Below are positions 1-12,440 of a stretch of 64,000 nucleotides of DNA, piece after piece. Each line of letters starts with the position of its first letter. Positions within the stretch are counted from its first letter, which is position 1. The translations under genes were made by a program, and so were the position numbers. The stretch is from the NCBI GenBank assembly GCA_036971615.1, contig JAYKKR010000050.1, positions 120,167-184,166 on the forward strand, given 5' to 3'. The stretch comes from Amyloporia xantha. Lineage: Eukaryota > Basidiomycota > Agaricomycetes > Polyporales > Adustoporiaceae. Below the pieces are notes generated by a model. It was given only the letters and a program-made list of their open reading frames with translations, had not been told where the DNA came from and made no database searches.

Positions 1-1059
1 ACATTTGCGCCCCATTATCGCTGTTTATCACCATGTCCGTCGAATAAGACATCCGTTTGCTCAGCAAGGTAAATGGATGCCCAGCGAAGACACTTTGCTT
101 ATGCAGTGAGTATCATATGGTAGATGTCTCCACAGCATACTGAGCCAAGTCTAGAGCGGTCTCTGAGCTAGGTCAGCAATGGGAAAAGGTCAGTGAGAAG
201 GTGGGCCGAATGTCGTCGGATTGCCGAGATAGATGGCGCAATCATCTTCAAGATCGAGGGACCCGCCACTCAGGTTTGGATGTCTTGGTAAATTACATGG
301 TATTCAGTTAATAATCACCCTACTTTTTGAAGGACCCTGGACAAAAGAGGAGGAAGAAGAGCTGACGCGGATTGTTACTGAGATGACGGTCGAACGGGGC
401 AAAGACATTGATAATGATATCTTCTGGGGAGTAGTCAGCCAACGTATGGGTGGAAAACGAGGCAGGCAGCAGTGCAGGATTAAATGGTATGCTTTACATT
501 CTATTCTTGTCGCACATTTCATTCATAAATATATTAGGACGGACACTCTGAGCACGCAAATCAAGAACGCAGGCGAAAGGCCGCGTTGGAGTCAAATGGA
601 TGCTTATATATTGGTACACAAGTGCGTTGGACGTCATGTCCGTTGCAATTGCATGCTGATGAATCATCAGAGTCGATTCCCTCAACGTCCGTGATGACAG
701 TGAGATCGACTGGAAACTACTGCCTGATGAACACTGGAACATATGGAGCGCTCATTCGCTTCAGAGGCGCTGGGTGACCATGAAAAGAAGCATTAAAGGC
801 TATGAAGAGATGTCTCACATGGGTTTGTGCTTTTCTATTCGTTTTGCTGGTCTACCGGGTCCTAATCCTCATGACTGTAGAAATCATGGAAATCCTGAAG
901 ACGAAGAAAGCTCAGGCGCTACCCCCACCGGCATCGACTCGCAAAAAGAAAAGCAAAGTCACTAGCGCAGAGGCGGTGGTCGACCCGGACGATCTTGACG
1001 AGGTTGTGGAACCCGAAGCGGGATCTAGTGCTGGTCCTGGCCCTGTCGTCGTCGTATAG
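1..1059 (+). CDS. Reb1/TTF1-like Myb DNA-binding protein, C-terminal part (5' truncated by window)
   Basis: Myb/SANT-repeat protein resembling Reb1 and TTF1, factors that bind specific DNA sites in the nucleus, often in rDNA terminators or promoters. Only the C-terminal part is present. Six exons join in phase: 2-105, 155-273, 333-486, 538-621, 671-822 and 881-1059. They give 263 residues. Three Myb-like units are visible. One starts GKWMPSEDTLLMQ and runs to a QQWEKVSEKV...CRDRW helix pair. The second starts GPWTKEEEEELTRIV and ends in RQQCRIKW. The third starts RPRWSQMDAYILVHK and ends HSLQRRWVTMKR. The tail is rich in K, A and P and then acidic, ending in a short valine run. Introns are 49-59 nt. 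Family is clear; orthology to Reb1 itself is inference, because other Myb proteins share this three-repeat layout. The next gene starts 357 bases downstream on the same strand. Confidence 0.8.
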
Positions 1060-1415
1060 AACGTATTCGAAGTAAAATACTGAAATTGTTTTTCCGCTTG
1101 TTGTCGTGAGATGTCCATCGATTAGTCTGCTTGAGAGTTGGTTTGTGCCACATCATGTTCTTCTCCATATCATGTTCTTTCCCTGTCCTTAGAGAGAGCG
1201 ACAGACACGTTCACGTGAGACGCGACTGGCCAAACAGCAGTAAGCACTCACCACGGTTGAGATTTGGGCGCGTAGCTTCAACGAGGCCGACTCCGCGGCC
1301 ATACATTCCATTGTTCTTCGCTTCCGTCGAACCCAATCTGGCGCTCTCTAAGGCTTGGCTAATTCTCGTATACTCTCTATCCCGGGGCTTTGCCGCTATT
1401 TATTGACCAGGAGGT

Positions 1416-4400
1416 ATGGCTCTGAGCCAATCTCCTCGTAAGGTCGTACCGTTAGCATCAGGCGATGACTGGATACCGCGACCGAGGACCAAATCGAATG
1501 TACCGAATATCACGAAGCGTGTCTTCTTCTGTGGTGTGGTAGTGGAAGGATCAGATAATGGTCGCGAGATTCCTCAAGGTGCGTGCGGGACTGACCTCCA
1601 TGCCCTTGCAGATTTGAATGGGAGCAGGGACAGAGCGAGGTAATGGTCTGACGAGTATCTCGTGTAGATGTTCAAGACTTGATAATATCCCTTGGCGAGC
1701 CGCTCGATCTAGAGTCAGAATCAGAGTCTACACAGTCCACATCCAAGTCCAGCACTGATTCATCTTCAACAGTGAGTATCGCAGTATCTTCATGTAACCC
1801 GTGGGATAGTCATGAGCGACGCATAGGGTTCGCGTCGTCGCGCTTTAACCAACTCGTCCGCTCTAGCAGAGGTCGTCAAAGAGCTGGTAGCCACCGAACG
1901 CTCTTATGTTAACCGTCTTAGGACGCTCAAGACCGACTACGCCGATCCCTTGCGCCTGTTCTCCCGAAGCAAAGATACATCGATCCTTCCACCCTATGAA
2001 GCGAAGACCCTTTTCGGCAATATAGACTATCTATTGCCAGTGAACGAAGCTTTCCTAGCAGATCTCGAAAGGATGGAGCTCCCTGGTGGTCCCGGCATAG
2101 GAGACGTTGCTTTGAAACATTTCAAGAAATTGAGAGGCTTTGAACATTACAGACAGTACTATGCAAAGAGAGAAGAGGCACAGCTCATTTTTGAGAGGGA
2201 AATGAAGAAGTCGTCAGGATTTGCCGCATTTGTCGATGTAGGTCTTGAGCAATGTGCAGTACAATCGTTTATTCATACTTCGTTTAGCGCATCAAATATT
2301 CCTCCGCTGAGAACAAGAATCGTGTGGGCCTGCGCGAACTGTTGATGGAGCCTGTGCAGCGTATACCACGGTACACCCTCATGTTTCGCACCATGGTGAA
2401 ACATATGGCCCCGAGCGATCCCCAACGAGCCTCGCTACTGGAAGCCGATGAGATTGCGTCCCGTATAGCGCTCGCTGAAACAGACGAGCAGACCAAGCGT
2501 GCCGCGACAATGTACTGTCTCAGCGCAAGTATCGACGACTTTCCACCTGCACTTGTGTCGCATGCGCGTCGCTTCATTGACTGCATAGATGTTGAAGACG
2601 TGCAAGTCGAGAGACCCACCTCGTTTACTTCCTCAACGAGTGGTGGCGCATCGGGACAAATAGGAGGCGACCTCCATTGCACCTTGTTCCTGTTTGATGA
2701 CAAACTCATGATTGTCAAGAGACCTGGAAACGGAGAGAAGGGCGGCAGAGCGCTTGCAGGGTTGGATGACCTTGAGAAAATGTCCAAAGCGGGCGGTCTG
2801 CCATTTGGTAAGAAGAGAGCTGGTATGAGCTGCAAGGGCGTGGTCGATTTGATGGATGTTGTTGTTACCGACGTGGGTGGCCCAAGTATGTCGTCAAATT
2901 CAATCAGCCATTCGGGTGAACTGACTAAGGCATTGCAGACATCCATATGTACCTTGAAGATCCTCCCCAGGACCAAGGGGATCGTTGGTCAGGTCGACCT
3001 TTCCGTGCTCTATCGGTCGTCCATCCTCCTTCGTCCGTAAGCTTCGATTCTGTGGCCACAGAGGCGGACAAGAAGCTGTTCCTCGAGAAACTTTGGGACG
3101 TGCAGAGTAAATATCGAACCAAGAAGGGGCAATCAGTCGTTCTGTGTTCAGAGGAACGTGAAGTAGAGAACAAGGGTGGCAAGACGACGCTAGCCAGGAC
3201 TTACTTTAACGTATATACAAGAACGGCTTTTCTACAGGAGCCAAAGAAGGTGAGTGGCATTGTGGCCCGGGGCTCTGTTGAATGAGGTTCACACGCTTCC
3301 CCTAGACTAAAGTGGTTCTCCATATCGACCCCTTGGGCTCTGCGGACCCGATTCCCTTTGGCATGCGTGGCCCTCCTTTGGTCATCGTGAAAGTTCAGCC
3401 TATGGCGGGTGATCTGTCCCGCTATAAAGTCACGTCAAGCGATCCAAACGACGAAGAGGAGGAAGATATCGTACAAACTGCCAGAGTATCCGAGCGCATT
3501 GTACATACCAGTACGTGGTCATGTATTGCACTAGCATCCAAGGCTAAGTTACCGTAGTCCACCAGTATGGCTTGTTCAAGTTCCATACTGGACGGAACTC
3601 TATGCCGTCCACTCCTACAACAAGCTCCCGTTCACGTGCTGCTATCTTTGGTTTAGATGCTATTAGCCGTAACTTGTTTAATGCCCGACCTGGATCTGCC
3701 ATGGGCGACTTGTTCGGCGGATCAACGAATGGTCATAGACGATCGAGAACCTACGCAAGTCGTTCTTCGACATACACTGATACGACAACCACTGGCGACA
3801 GCAGTTTCTCCCGTTTCTCACGCACAAACTCGACAGTCACAGCAGCGACGTCTCTGATGGATGAGCAATCTCTAACTGCCTCAACCAACAGCCGGAGATC
3901 TCGTTCACTATCCAAGGCTAGAAAGCTTATCAAAAGAAATAAGTCGCCCAAGGGGGGAGGATCTGAGGCTGAACAGGACGTGTCACCCCAGCGGAATGCT
4001 TCGAGAACACAACCACCGCAGCCTCGTTCGAGATCGACTTCTAGGGAAAGAGATGAGCGATACCTAGATGACGAGGATAATGATGCATGGAGATTAGCCA
4101 AGGCGGTGGTTGTGGATGAATCTGAGCGTGATTTGGCGATGCGCCTGGAACTAGCCAGGCGGAATAGTCAGAATCAGCGTGAACAGCAGTTCACACCTCT
4201 CCAATTAGATCAGCCTCTTGAGGATACCATCTATGAAGGTATGTTGTTATGGAACGATGCACGCTGCTATCTACTCAATCATCTGTGCAGAAGAACCTAA
4301 TACTACACGGCCATTTTCGAGGGCTTCTCGAGAGCTACCCGAGATTCCTCGTGATTCGCAGAGTCAGCGCTCGACCACGCCTCGACCGGAGCCCACATCT

Positions 4401-6058
4401 TCTACAAGGGTAACTACTCCTGATATTTCTCCCCTCAGGGCTGGCTCTCTTTCTCGGCATACATCCGAGCGACGCCCCATAGGTCCTCGGACACCTTCGC
4501 CATTACCACCTTCTAGGAGTCCATATATGTTCCCAGTCGGTGATAGCACCTCCGTGGATGCCGATCTGACATTAGAAGCGACTCTGGTGAACTTCACGCA
4601 GCCTCCGATGACGCCTATCCGGTCCCCCTTTCCTCGTAGTAAGCGCCAGCCGTTCGAGCCAACTGGGAATTTGGAGGCTACACCGAAGGCTGCTGTGGAG
4701 GCACCTAAAGTATCTGGAAGTGTGGAGCCATTGTCTATCAAGAAGAAATCGTCAGTACGGACTAATGCAAGTACATCCCCGTCTCAGACCAGGAAAATGC
4801 ATAGTATTAGTCTCGGCTCGCCAAGAAGTAAGGTGACATCGCAGAACGGTTCCCCTCGTAGAACATCGACCCAGACCAAGAGCTCGCGTATATCAGGCCC
4901 TCAAGCTACTACTGCTACGGATGAAGATGCCTTACGTCTAGTCAGGCTTGTCGAGACTACCAAAGAGGATGTGCGTCTCATCGGCCTACTCCTGAGCCAG
5001 ATAACTGAATGTCTGATCTTTCCAGATGGAATCGTCTCACCGTGCGGTAAAGCGTATCCGCCTAGAAACGGACAAGCTGCGCTCGGCGGTCTCAAGTATC
5101 AACTTTTCTGAGGAGCCCGAGCGTCCAGCGTCACCGTTCAAAGGCTTTCGAACTCCTACACGGACTGTTGCGCCTATGGTATCGTTTCTTCTTCCTACTT
5201 TACCTTGTGCCGGGGCTGACTGTGTTTATTTCCAGACCAAAGAAGCACAGGCTCGGTTGGACGAAATGCGGCAGCTCATCCAAAAGCGGAACGGTGACAG
5301 CACTCCTCGTACTCGAACGCAGAGTGTCTTAAGTCCTGTGGGGAGCTCCTCGTCACTACAGCGTGTTTCAGAGACTCCTCCAAGGGTTAATGAAGTCTCA
5401 CGGTCCATTGACAATCTCGTCGATGAGGCAGACGATGATTTGACGAAGGCGATACAGAACCAAGAAGCCCTCCAATCCGGGTTGCAGACAATGGTCACAC
5501 AGTTTAAAGAGGTGAACATGTTTTTGTTGATGGCTGTACGGCTGACAGTTCTGACATTGGGCACCCGTAGCAATCATCCGAGCTTGACAAATCCAAGGCT
5601 GATCTACAGAGTGCCAAACGCCAGTGTGAGCTAGTGAAAAGCCTCCTCGCCGATTGCACGGCGGAAAAGGAGATCTTATACGAGGTGAGCTTCGCAGATA
5701 CCTTTCACTTGTTAGAGGAACCGAAGCTTGGGAGTAGGCGTTCAATGAAGAACTGGATGGTATGTTCAACGATGCCAGTCTCCCGGAGGAAGAGGCATGG
5801 GTGGCCATGTCTAAGGATCTGAGAAAAACCAAGGAAGCCAGGAATGCCCTTTCCAAGGAGAACTCGTTAGTCCCCCTTGATTACTTAACTTATTGCTGTG
5901 CTCACTTTATTGACAGAAATCTCAAACGACGATTGGCGGAGGCTGAAATGCAGAAAGAAGAGTACGTCACTTTCATCGCGTTGTCAGCTGTGCAGAACTC
6001 AACTGAATGGCAACATAGATGGGGCGCTCTCTTGCGGGCACATGGACTGATTTCTTGA
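1416..6058 (+). CDS. Rho guanine nucleotide exchange factor (DH domain) with C-terminal coiled coil
   Basis: Predicted RhoGEF that would load GTP on a Rho/Cdc42-type GTPase at the cell cortex. Fourteen exons join in phase to 1287 residues: 1416-1578, 1668-1771, 1872-2237, 2288-2885, 2939-3249, 3306-3510, 3558-4238, 4291-4970, 5026-5178, 5236-5511, 5571-5684, 5738-5865, 5917-5961 and 6019-6058. The DH domain spans about residues 90-300. It starts VVKELVATERSYVNRL and contains the diagnostic LLMEPVQRIPRY helix. A PH-like region (about 330-580) has LHCTLFLFDDKLMIVK. The middle is Ser/Arg/Pro-rich and low in complexity. Residues about 1090-1287 are predicted coiled coil. The first ATG of the frame is used, because DVQDLIISLGEP splices on to it cleanly. 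The protein might also be a Bud3-type GEF; I cannot assign the target GTPase. Confidence 0.82.
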
Positions 6059-6447
6059 CGCGTCACTGGACAGCTATACGACTCGGTGCTCGATTTACTG
6101 ACTAGGCTTATATGTTTCCATCTGTATTCTATGCTCATCCTCAATGATTATGTATTGCAGTGTATCTGGATCAAACAACGTATCTTTCTTGCATCTAAAC
6201 GAGCCACGATCACTATTTTAAGCCTTTCTTCACTTCAATGTCGTACAGAAACTTGGTGAGACCATACGTACAATTCATGAATTTGCTTCTCCTTTGGACG
6301 GGCGCCTGTTTGTGCCGATGTGCCAGAATAGGCAACAGACCCATTTGTCCTCGACCAGAACAACCTCTGCTGCGTTCTGAGTGTCTATTGCGCACACCTC
6401 TTGTCGGCTGTATCGTCTTTGAACAGGAATTCTATCTGTAAATTACC
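6059..6447. other. Intergenic region between RhoGEF and U5-40K genes
   Basis: This 389-base stretch lies between two co-directional genes and must hold the RhoGEF 3' UTR and the promoter of the WD40 gene. I see no open frame with family resemblance and no repeat. No clear TATA box precedes the next ATG. Confidence 0.5.
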
Positions 6448-7867
6448 ATGTCGAAGAGAGGTGCTTCCCCTCCGTCTGGAGGTGCCCTCGTCAAAAGAGC
6501 GCGTTCCTCCTCGCCACCAACTAACCAAATCGCAATTTCGTCTTCAAACGACGAAAGACAGCAAGCCCTCATTCGCACAGTTCAGCGGACAAGCAGCCTT
6601 GAAGCACCAATCATCAATCTTGCCGGGTCTCATGGGGTGGGTGTGCTCTTCGCGGAGATTGCGGGACGTGTTGTTCACGAGCATTAGTTAACGTGAGCAT
6701 TTAGGCAGAAATTCTGAGCTGTAGGTTCGACCCTACGGGCCAAAATATTGCAGCTTGCTCAGCCGATAGAGGCGTCTGTATGTTCATTTGCACACTTCTA
6801 TTCGTCCGGGGCTGGACTAAAGATCCCTTATTCCAGCACTATGGCGGACGTACGCTCCTAACAATAACTATGGCCTTCTGTCAAATCTCCACAAAGCGCC
6901 TATTCTTGATCTTCAATGGTCTCTTTACTCTGCACTGCTATACACAGTCTCCGCAGACCAAACTTTGAATGTCACAGATCTCACTACTGGGCAGCGTGTC
7001 CGCAAACTGCGTGCCCACCGTGGCATCATCAACTCGCTTGATAGGACGATGGCTGGTGGGGCGGGTGTTGAACTGGTGGCTACCGGGGCAGATGACGGGA
7101 CCGTGCGGATATGGGAGGGTGGTGACGAGGGCCCGAAGACACCTGTTGGCGTGTTCGAGATCGGGTGCCCTGTCACGTCGGTTTGCTGGAGTGCGGACGG
7201 CTCCAGTATCTATGCGGGTGCTCTTGACAATGAAATTCACGTAAGTGCTCGCTTAAATCCTATTTTAACATGACCGAGACAGATGGATTGGCTTTCCCGT
7301 CTCCAGGTCTTAGATGTGCGCAAAAACGAACAAGTATACAGTCTCCAGGGACACAACGATACGCCTACTTCACTTGCCCTCTCGCCAAACGGTTCCTTCC
7401 TCCTATCTCCTTCCTTTTCGTCGCAAACCATAATTCATGACGTGCGGCCCTTCTCGCCGTCCCCTGCGCGTGTTCACCGCGTCCTCATGGGTGCGCCTGC
7501 TGGATTCGAGAATACCCTCCTGAGGGGTGCGTGGAGTAAAGATGATAACGGCAGACGCGTTGCCGTGGGTGGCGCGGACAGGACAGTGTGTATATGGGAT
7601 GTCGAGAGTGGCAAAGTACTGTATAAGGTGTGTCATGCTCGGATTTTCTCGGTGCAACAAAACGTCTTACAAAATCTGTGATTGTGTCACATAGCTGCCT
7701 GGTCACAAAGGAACTGTTACCGCAGTGGACTTCCATCCCAAGGAGCCTATTAGTAAGTGACCTGGTCTTGACATCTATGTTCTCGCTAAACCATTTATTT
7801 AGTATTGACGGGGAGCAAAGACGCAACCATGCTTCTGGGCGAGATTGAGCCCAGTATCGCAGTATAA
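6448..7867 (+). CDS. SNRNP40: U5 snRNP 40-kDa WD40 protein (Prp8-binding, SNRNP40-like)
   Basis: Seven-bladed WD40 protein of the U5 snRNP, which contacts Prp8 in the spliceosome. Six exons (6448-6636, 6705-6777, 6837-7240, 7307-7627, 7695-7752, 7803-7867) give 369 residues, close to the family's usual 350-360. After a basic, Ser/Pro-rich N-terminus with KRARSSSPP, blades are recognisable. Examples are ILSCRFDPTGQNIAACSADR, the long GIINSL...TGADDGTVRIWEG, TSVCWSADGSSIYAGALDN and VAVGGADRTVCIWDVESGK. The last blade closes with TGSKDATMLLGEI. These segments match the U5-40K pattern better than generic WD40 proteins, especially PTSLALSPNGSFLLSPSFSSQT. The start ATG gives the usual short charged leader. 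The gene converges on the acetyltransferase gene, with 182 bases between the stops. Confidence 0.9.
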
Positions 7868-8049
7868 AAATGGATATCGCATATGGGTATAATTGTGTAC
7901 TCTGGTGCTACATCTGGTCCTAACGTTATAAGTGTGTGATTAATGTATTCTCCTTTGCTCTGTTATTTCGACTGAACGTTCCGGATGACTAAAAAATCTG
8001 ATGTCGATCTACAATCGTGCATCTCGCCATTAACGGGTTAACCTCTCGA

Positions 8050-9135
8050 TCACAGAGGTTCTACCCCTCTCCAGAGAGTACGAAACCATCCCTTCCTGCC
8101 AGTCTCCGGATCTCGTGCGTCTTCATGCAGCATGAAGCCACAGCGACTATATAACCGCATGACAGCCGGATCACCTACATTCAAGCACACCTCCTGCTTC
8201 CTGCTCCCAACTGCTGCTCGCATCGGTGTACTGTCCATCTCGAGGGGGTCCGCACCCAGGTAATAACGCGTCACAGCACACACGAGTGCTTCAGCAATGC
8301 CTTTCCGCCGGTGATCTGGAGAGACGAACACATTGCGGATGGCTATTGTACGTGGTGTGACTCGTCCGATTAGTACATATCCCGCAACGGCCTTCTGAGA
8401 TCTGCAGATCCATATCTTCTGAGCTTCTACGGCTTCGCGCATGATGATGTGCGCAGCTTCAGGAGTGACAGGATTTGGTCCGTGGCTCGAGAAATGCATG
8501 AATAGCGGGACAAGGGATGCCACGACGTCGGGGCCCGACCCCAAGGACACTTCGTGCAGAGCTGTGGGCGGCGGCAACGTAAGGCGGGTCGCATAACACG
8601 CGACGGAGCGGAAGTATGGATCTGGCTTTTTCAGACGTATGCCTCGGGACTCCATGTGCTCTACCCATGCCTCGATGAACGCGTTCACAGCCTGCTCAGG
8701 TCCAAGGACCTTGTCAAGTAGACTTGGGTCGGCCACGGCAGGTAGGAATTCCGCAAGGAGCTGCGCTGCTGCTGCGATGTCAGCTGCGTCGCGGTCTGAC
8801 TCCGGCTCTGTCTGACTTGGGGAGGCCATCAACCACGAGAAGTCCTTCGCATGCTTCGTGAGTGACAATCTAAAACCGAATAATGTAACCACTGTCGTCT
8901 TCAGATCTTTGACCGGCTGAAGAACGGGCACGTACAGCAGTTCGTCTTGTCTATACACCGCGAGCAGAATCCTCATAGGAGCACCCCAGCGGGCCTGCGA
9001 TTGTGCCTGGGCCTCGTCGGAGTAGTCCAAGATGGATCCCAGCACGAAGTTCATAGAATTGTCATCGTATTCTCGTGTGGCTTCCACAAACTCCAGAGGG
9101 TCCTTGAACTGCACAACGCGAAGACTCGTGGACAT
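8050..9135 (-). CDS. GNAT-family N-acetyltransferase (FR47-like)
   Basis: Single-exon GNAT acetyltransferase of 361 residues; the substrate is unknown. The GNAT core is in the C-terminal third. It has VAGYVLIGRVTPRTIAIRNVF (beta strands 3-4), then VSPDHRRKGIAEALV, which is the acetyl-CoA pyrophosphate-binding Q/R-x-x-G-x-G/A loop. Next come CLNVGDPAVMRLYSRCGF (the typical N...A...Y...GF end) and a short basic tail. The N-terminal half (FKDPLEFVEATREYDDNSMNFVLGS) resembles basidiomycete GNAT proteins. The frame stays open 50 codons upstream to 9285. I prefer the inner ATG at 9135, because MSTSLRVVQF begins the recognisable domain. Two codons in the CoA loop look fully canonical, so the enzyme is probably active. 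Confidence 0.78.
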   Translation of the reverse strand: MSTSLRVVQFKDPLEFVEATREYDDNSMNFVLGSILDYSDEAQAQSQARWGAPMRILLAVYRQDELLYVPVLQPVKDLKTTVVTLFGFRLSLTKHAKDFSWLMASPSQTEPESDRDAADIAAAAQLLAEFLPAVADPSLLDKVLGPEQAVNAFIEAWVEHMESRGIRLKKPDPYFRSVACYATRLTLPPPTALHEVSLGSGPDVVASLVPLFMHFSSHGPNPVTPEAAHIIMREAVEAQKIWICRSQKAVAGYVLIGRVTPRTIAIRNVFVSPDHRRKGIAEALVCAVTRYYLGADPLEMDSTPMRAAVGSRKQEVCLNVGDPAVMRLYSRCGFMLHEDARDPETGRKGWFRTLWRGVEPL

Positions 9136-9558
9136 GGCGCTGAGTTTGGGGACCGAATGCTGCCCGTTAGTCTCCTTGTGAGCGAAAGCTTTACATATCA
9201 TAATGCATCCGGGATCCGGATTCTGTTGTTGTGTGAATTCATCAAATACCGATTCATGTCGAACCATCCCAGTGGATGGCAGCATATGCTCCTACAGTCG
9301 AAGCGCTGGTCAGTGACTCGACTTCCACTGACCACCCCTTTTCCGGATGCAAACCACGACATGAGACAGAGTGTATTAGGTTTGATAGTGGACAGCTATT
9401 GGTACAGTCGTGCGAAACTGCGATACTAGCCAACTAATGGACGCGCATGTTGTGCGGAACGCGACGGAGATTGTAAACAAGAGACGTTATGTGAGAATAC
9501 ACGGTCGGGCCATGGAAAAGGAGCAACGACGCAAGATAAACGCAGAGTGGAGTAGGGA
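9136..9558. other. Intergenic region upstream of the GNAT gene
   Basis: This 423-base spacer separates the acetyltransferase 5' end from the stop of the Arb1-like gene; both genes are on the minus strand. Part of it (to 9285) stays open in the acetyltransferase frame and could be an N-terminal extension. Otherwise nothing recognisable is seen. Confidence 0.4.
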
Positions 9559-11752
9559 TCAATGCTCAGTGTGGAAACTAGGCAGGATGGCGATCAACTG
9601 TTCCATATACCAGAACTTGGTCGCCTCGCCTGCCTCGCCCACCCAGTCCTTGCCTTTATTTTTGACCGCATTTTCGTCCGTCCAGTCTATGCCAGTAAGG
9701 TCTTGACGTACGATTTGCACCCACGACGCGGCTAAACCCATGCCTACGACCATCTTGGGTACAACCGAAGGGTCGAGGAGCAGGGTGATCTCGTCCTTGT
9801 ATGGATTGTGCCCCGAGTTGGCATCAGCGTCCTGCGCATCCGTCGTCGCCTGGTCGCCGTCTTTGACGGCAGGTCTCCGCGACCCAGAAAGCATCTCCGG
9901 CTTCGTCACATCCGACCACTCCTTCGCGCCCCAGCGGGCCCACGGCGCCAGGACCATCTTCGCCATCCGGCCTTGCAGCTCGTCCTCCACCTTCTCCGCC
10001 TCACTCCTCCCCTTAACCTTCTTTTTCGCCAGCTTGCTCCGATCCGGGGCAGGCGTGATCGACACGATGCGTCGCGTCGAGCGCTCGACAGCACCGGTCG
10101 TGTGCGTGAGTGGAATAAGCGTCAGCCCAAGGAAGGACATGAGCGGGTTCGGAGTGAGCGTGATGTCCCAGGTGCCCGCCGTATCCTGCCAGGAATCGCC
10201 GCCAGCACTTGGGTCACCCCACCCACCGCTGGCCTGGGCGTCGCCCCAACCACCACCGACATCGCCCCAGTCAGGATTGTCCGCTCCGTTCACGTTCGCG
10301 TCCACTGCCTCGTTCTCCTTCTGTACTTCCTTCTCCAGGCCCATGACCACATCGGGCGTAATTACCTCCACGTCCGTCTCCCCCACAGCCTCTTTCACGG
10401 CTTCTTTCACGGCTTCGACATGGTCCACCTTCTGTCTCTTCGCATCAGGCTCGTCCACACTACCATCATTGTCTTGATTTGCCGTATCGTTTGCTGGAAC
10501 CTGCCACTGCAGTGCCGAGGCAACATGACCCCAGAGCTCCTCGCAGCCCGCGCTGAATTGATCTGGAAGCGCCTTGCCGATGACGAATGTCGCGGGGAGC
10601 TCTTTGCGTGCCTGGTCGACGACGAGGAGAGCTCGTCGCAGGCTTTTCTCGTGCTCCGGTTCATGAAGCACGCGATTCCGGAGGAGGAAGTTCAGGAAGA
10701 AGCCGATGAGGATCGGGGCATCGCGTACGCGGGATTCAGACCTGTACGTACGTTCTTGTAAACAAAGAGGTGCAGTAAAGAGAATCGATAAGCGTACCAG
10801 ATAAGACCCTTGTCACGGAAATAGGACGAGAAGAATATCTTGATATTCTCTTCAGTGTTGTTGAAGAATGAGTCCATACGCAGCTCCTTTGCTTCTCGGA
10901 AGTACTCCTTGCGCGCCTGCCGCTCTTCTTCAGTGTAATTAGTTGTACGTGGAGTATCAACAGGTCTCTGGTCTTGGATGACTCTGGCCTGCTCCTCATT
11001 GACCATAACTATGGGCTGCTCCTTCGACTTCGACTTGGGATCCTCGTCTTCTTCTTCGGAGTCATCCTCTGCAGCAGCCTGCGCCGCTTGCATCTGCTGC
11101 ATACGCTTGTTGCCGATGGGCGGGTGGATGCTGCTGATGATGCCGATGTAAAGACGGAACTATAGGAGCTTGATTCGTTAACGAGATACGCGATGAATCC
11201 CAGTTGTTACGTACCGCATCCCAAAGCTGAGGCACGCCTGAAGTAAGAGAAGGCCACGTCCGGCCAGATTTAAAGTCCTGCGATGCCTGGTGCAGGCGAT
11301 CGACGCGCGGAAGAGACCTAAGACGCGACCCGTTAGTTGTCATTTACAGCGAGCACAGTCTGGACTCACGGGTCAATGGGCACAGTCGTGCGCCGTATCA
11401 GTTCGTTCGTCTCCCAGTCCTCCCACCAGGTAAGCCTCCTGACCGTGCCATCCACCGCTGTGGTGGTCTTGGGCTTGCGCTTCTTCTTCTGCTCCATCTC
11501 GGTGAGACCGTGCTTGACGCGCAGCTCAACGGTGGGCACGCCCAGCGCGTCGCGCTCGACGTAGTCCTGCGGGGGGTCTGAGACGACATGGATGCCAGCC
11601 GGCTTGAAAGACTTGAAAGGTGTGATCGCCACACCTGGGGGTGGCGTCGGGAACGGCGGGAAGTTGATGTAGGGCGCGTCGAATGCTTGCGGGGTCGGCG
11701 CGGACGCGGTGGGCTCGCCGTTAGTGACGGTCACGTCGATTGGGGTGGACAT
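9559..11752 (-). CDS. Arb1-like Argonaute siRNA chaperone subunit with WG repeats
   Basis: Predicted homologue of Arb1, which in fission yeast forms the ARC complex with Arb2 and Argonaute and holds duplex siRNA. Four exons (11752-11370, 11317-11215, 11159-10798, 10741-9559) give 676 residues, all in phase. Family-like blocks are the TWWEDWETNELIRRT segment, PRVDRLHQASQDF with VPQLWDAFRLYIGII, then IKIFFSSYFRDKGLIW, and ILIGFFLNFLLRNRV followed by an ELPATF block. Residues about 365-440 are acidic and disordered. Residues 437-476 carry three WG dipeptides. The last 150 residues include WARWGAKEW and a LLLDPSVVPKM block. I recall this domain architecture as the Arb1 family in Agaricomycetes; that assignment is from memory and not tested. 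It would act in small-RNA silencing in nucleus or cytoplasm. Confidence 0.6.
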
Positions 11753-12440
11753 GCCTGCGGATAGCCAGATGGGAAGAAGAGAGGATAGGAGAGTGGCAGG
11801 GCCAGTCTTCTTCCTTTATGTATTAGGGCAAATACCGATAGACGGGATTCGAGATCTTCTTGCAGACCCTGCGCAGGTCCTCGTGTCTCCGCTAATGCGG
11901 TAATTTACACTGTTGTGTGTCATGGTCAAAGCACATAAGAGAGTTGCTTGGGCCAACAAGCCAGGACGATTCAGGTTGGGTAACAGAATAAGCAGTTTAT
12001 GAGTAGACGCCCAAGAACAGGCCAGAGTACTTGCAAACATGATTACAAAATTGAGATCAATGAGAGTCATTTATGTGTCAGTCTAATTTCAGTAGATAGT
12101 AATAAATCGCCTATATCCATAAATTACGAGACCCCATCCATTGCTCGCAAGGTTGGAGGTCCGGTGCAGGTACGTAGCAGTAAGTTATTTCAAGTTGCAT
12201 GTCACAACTTGAACGAAACAAGAGCCTATAGAGTAAGCTATGTGAGTATGAATAACGACGCTCACATGCGAAGAAGAGTTTACCAATAGAATCCGTATTA
12301 TCGCACCAGTCCAGAAGGACTCCTGGAAGAAATAAGACAATCTGGGGCGACGTACAGTCGCGGACATGTCAGATGGACGAGAGAATCGAATAACGCCGAC
12401 CGACCGCCTGAGCTTTCTTGCTTGCCTTGCAACAACGACC
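11753..12440. other. Promoter region of the Arb1-like gene and 3' flank of the AT-hook gene
   Basis: A 688-base spacer between two minus-strand genes. It should hold the Arb1-like promoter. It is AT-richer than the flanking coding sequence and has no convincing open frame. I found no repeat or RNA gene in it. Confidence 0.4.

Noticed and set aside
6721..6735. GGTTCGACCCT, which resembles a tRNA B-box
   Set aside because: It lies in exon 2 of the U5-40K gene (codes CRFDPTG) and no A-box or cloverleaf surrounds it.
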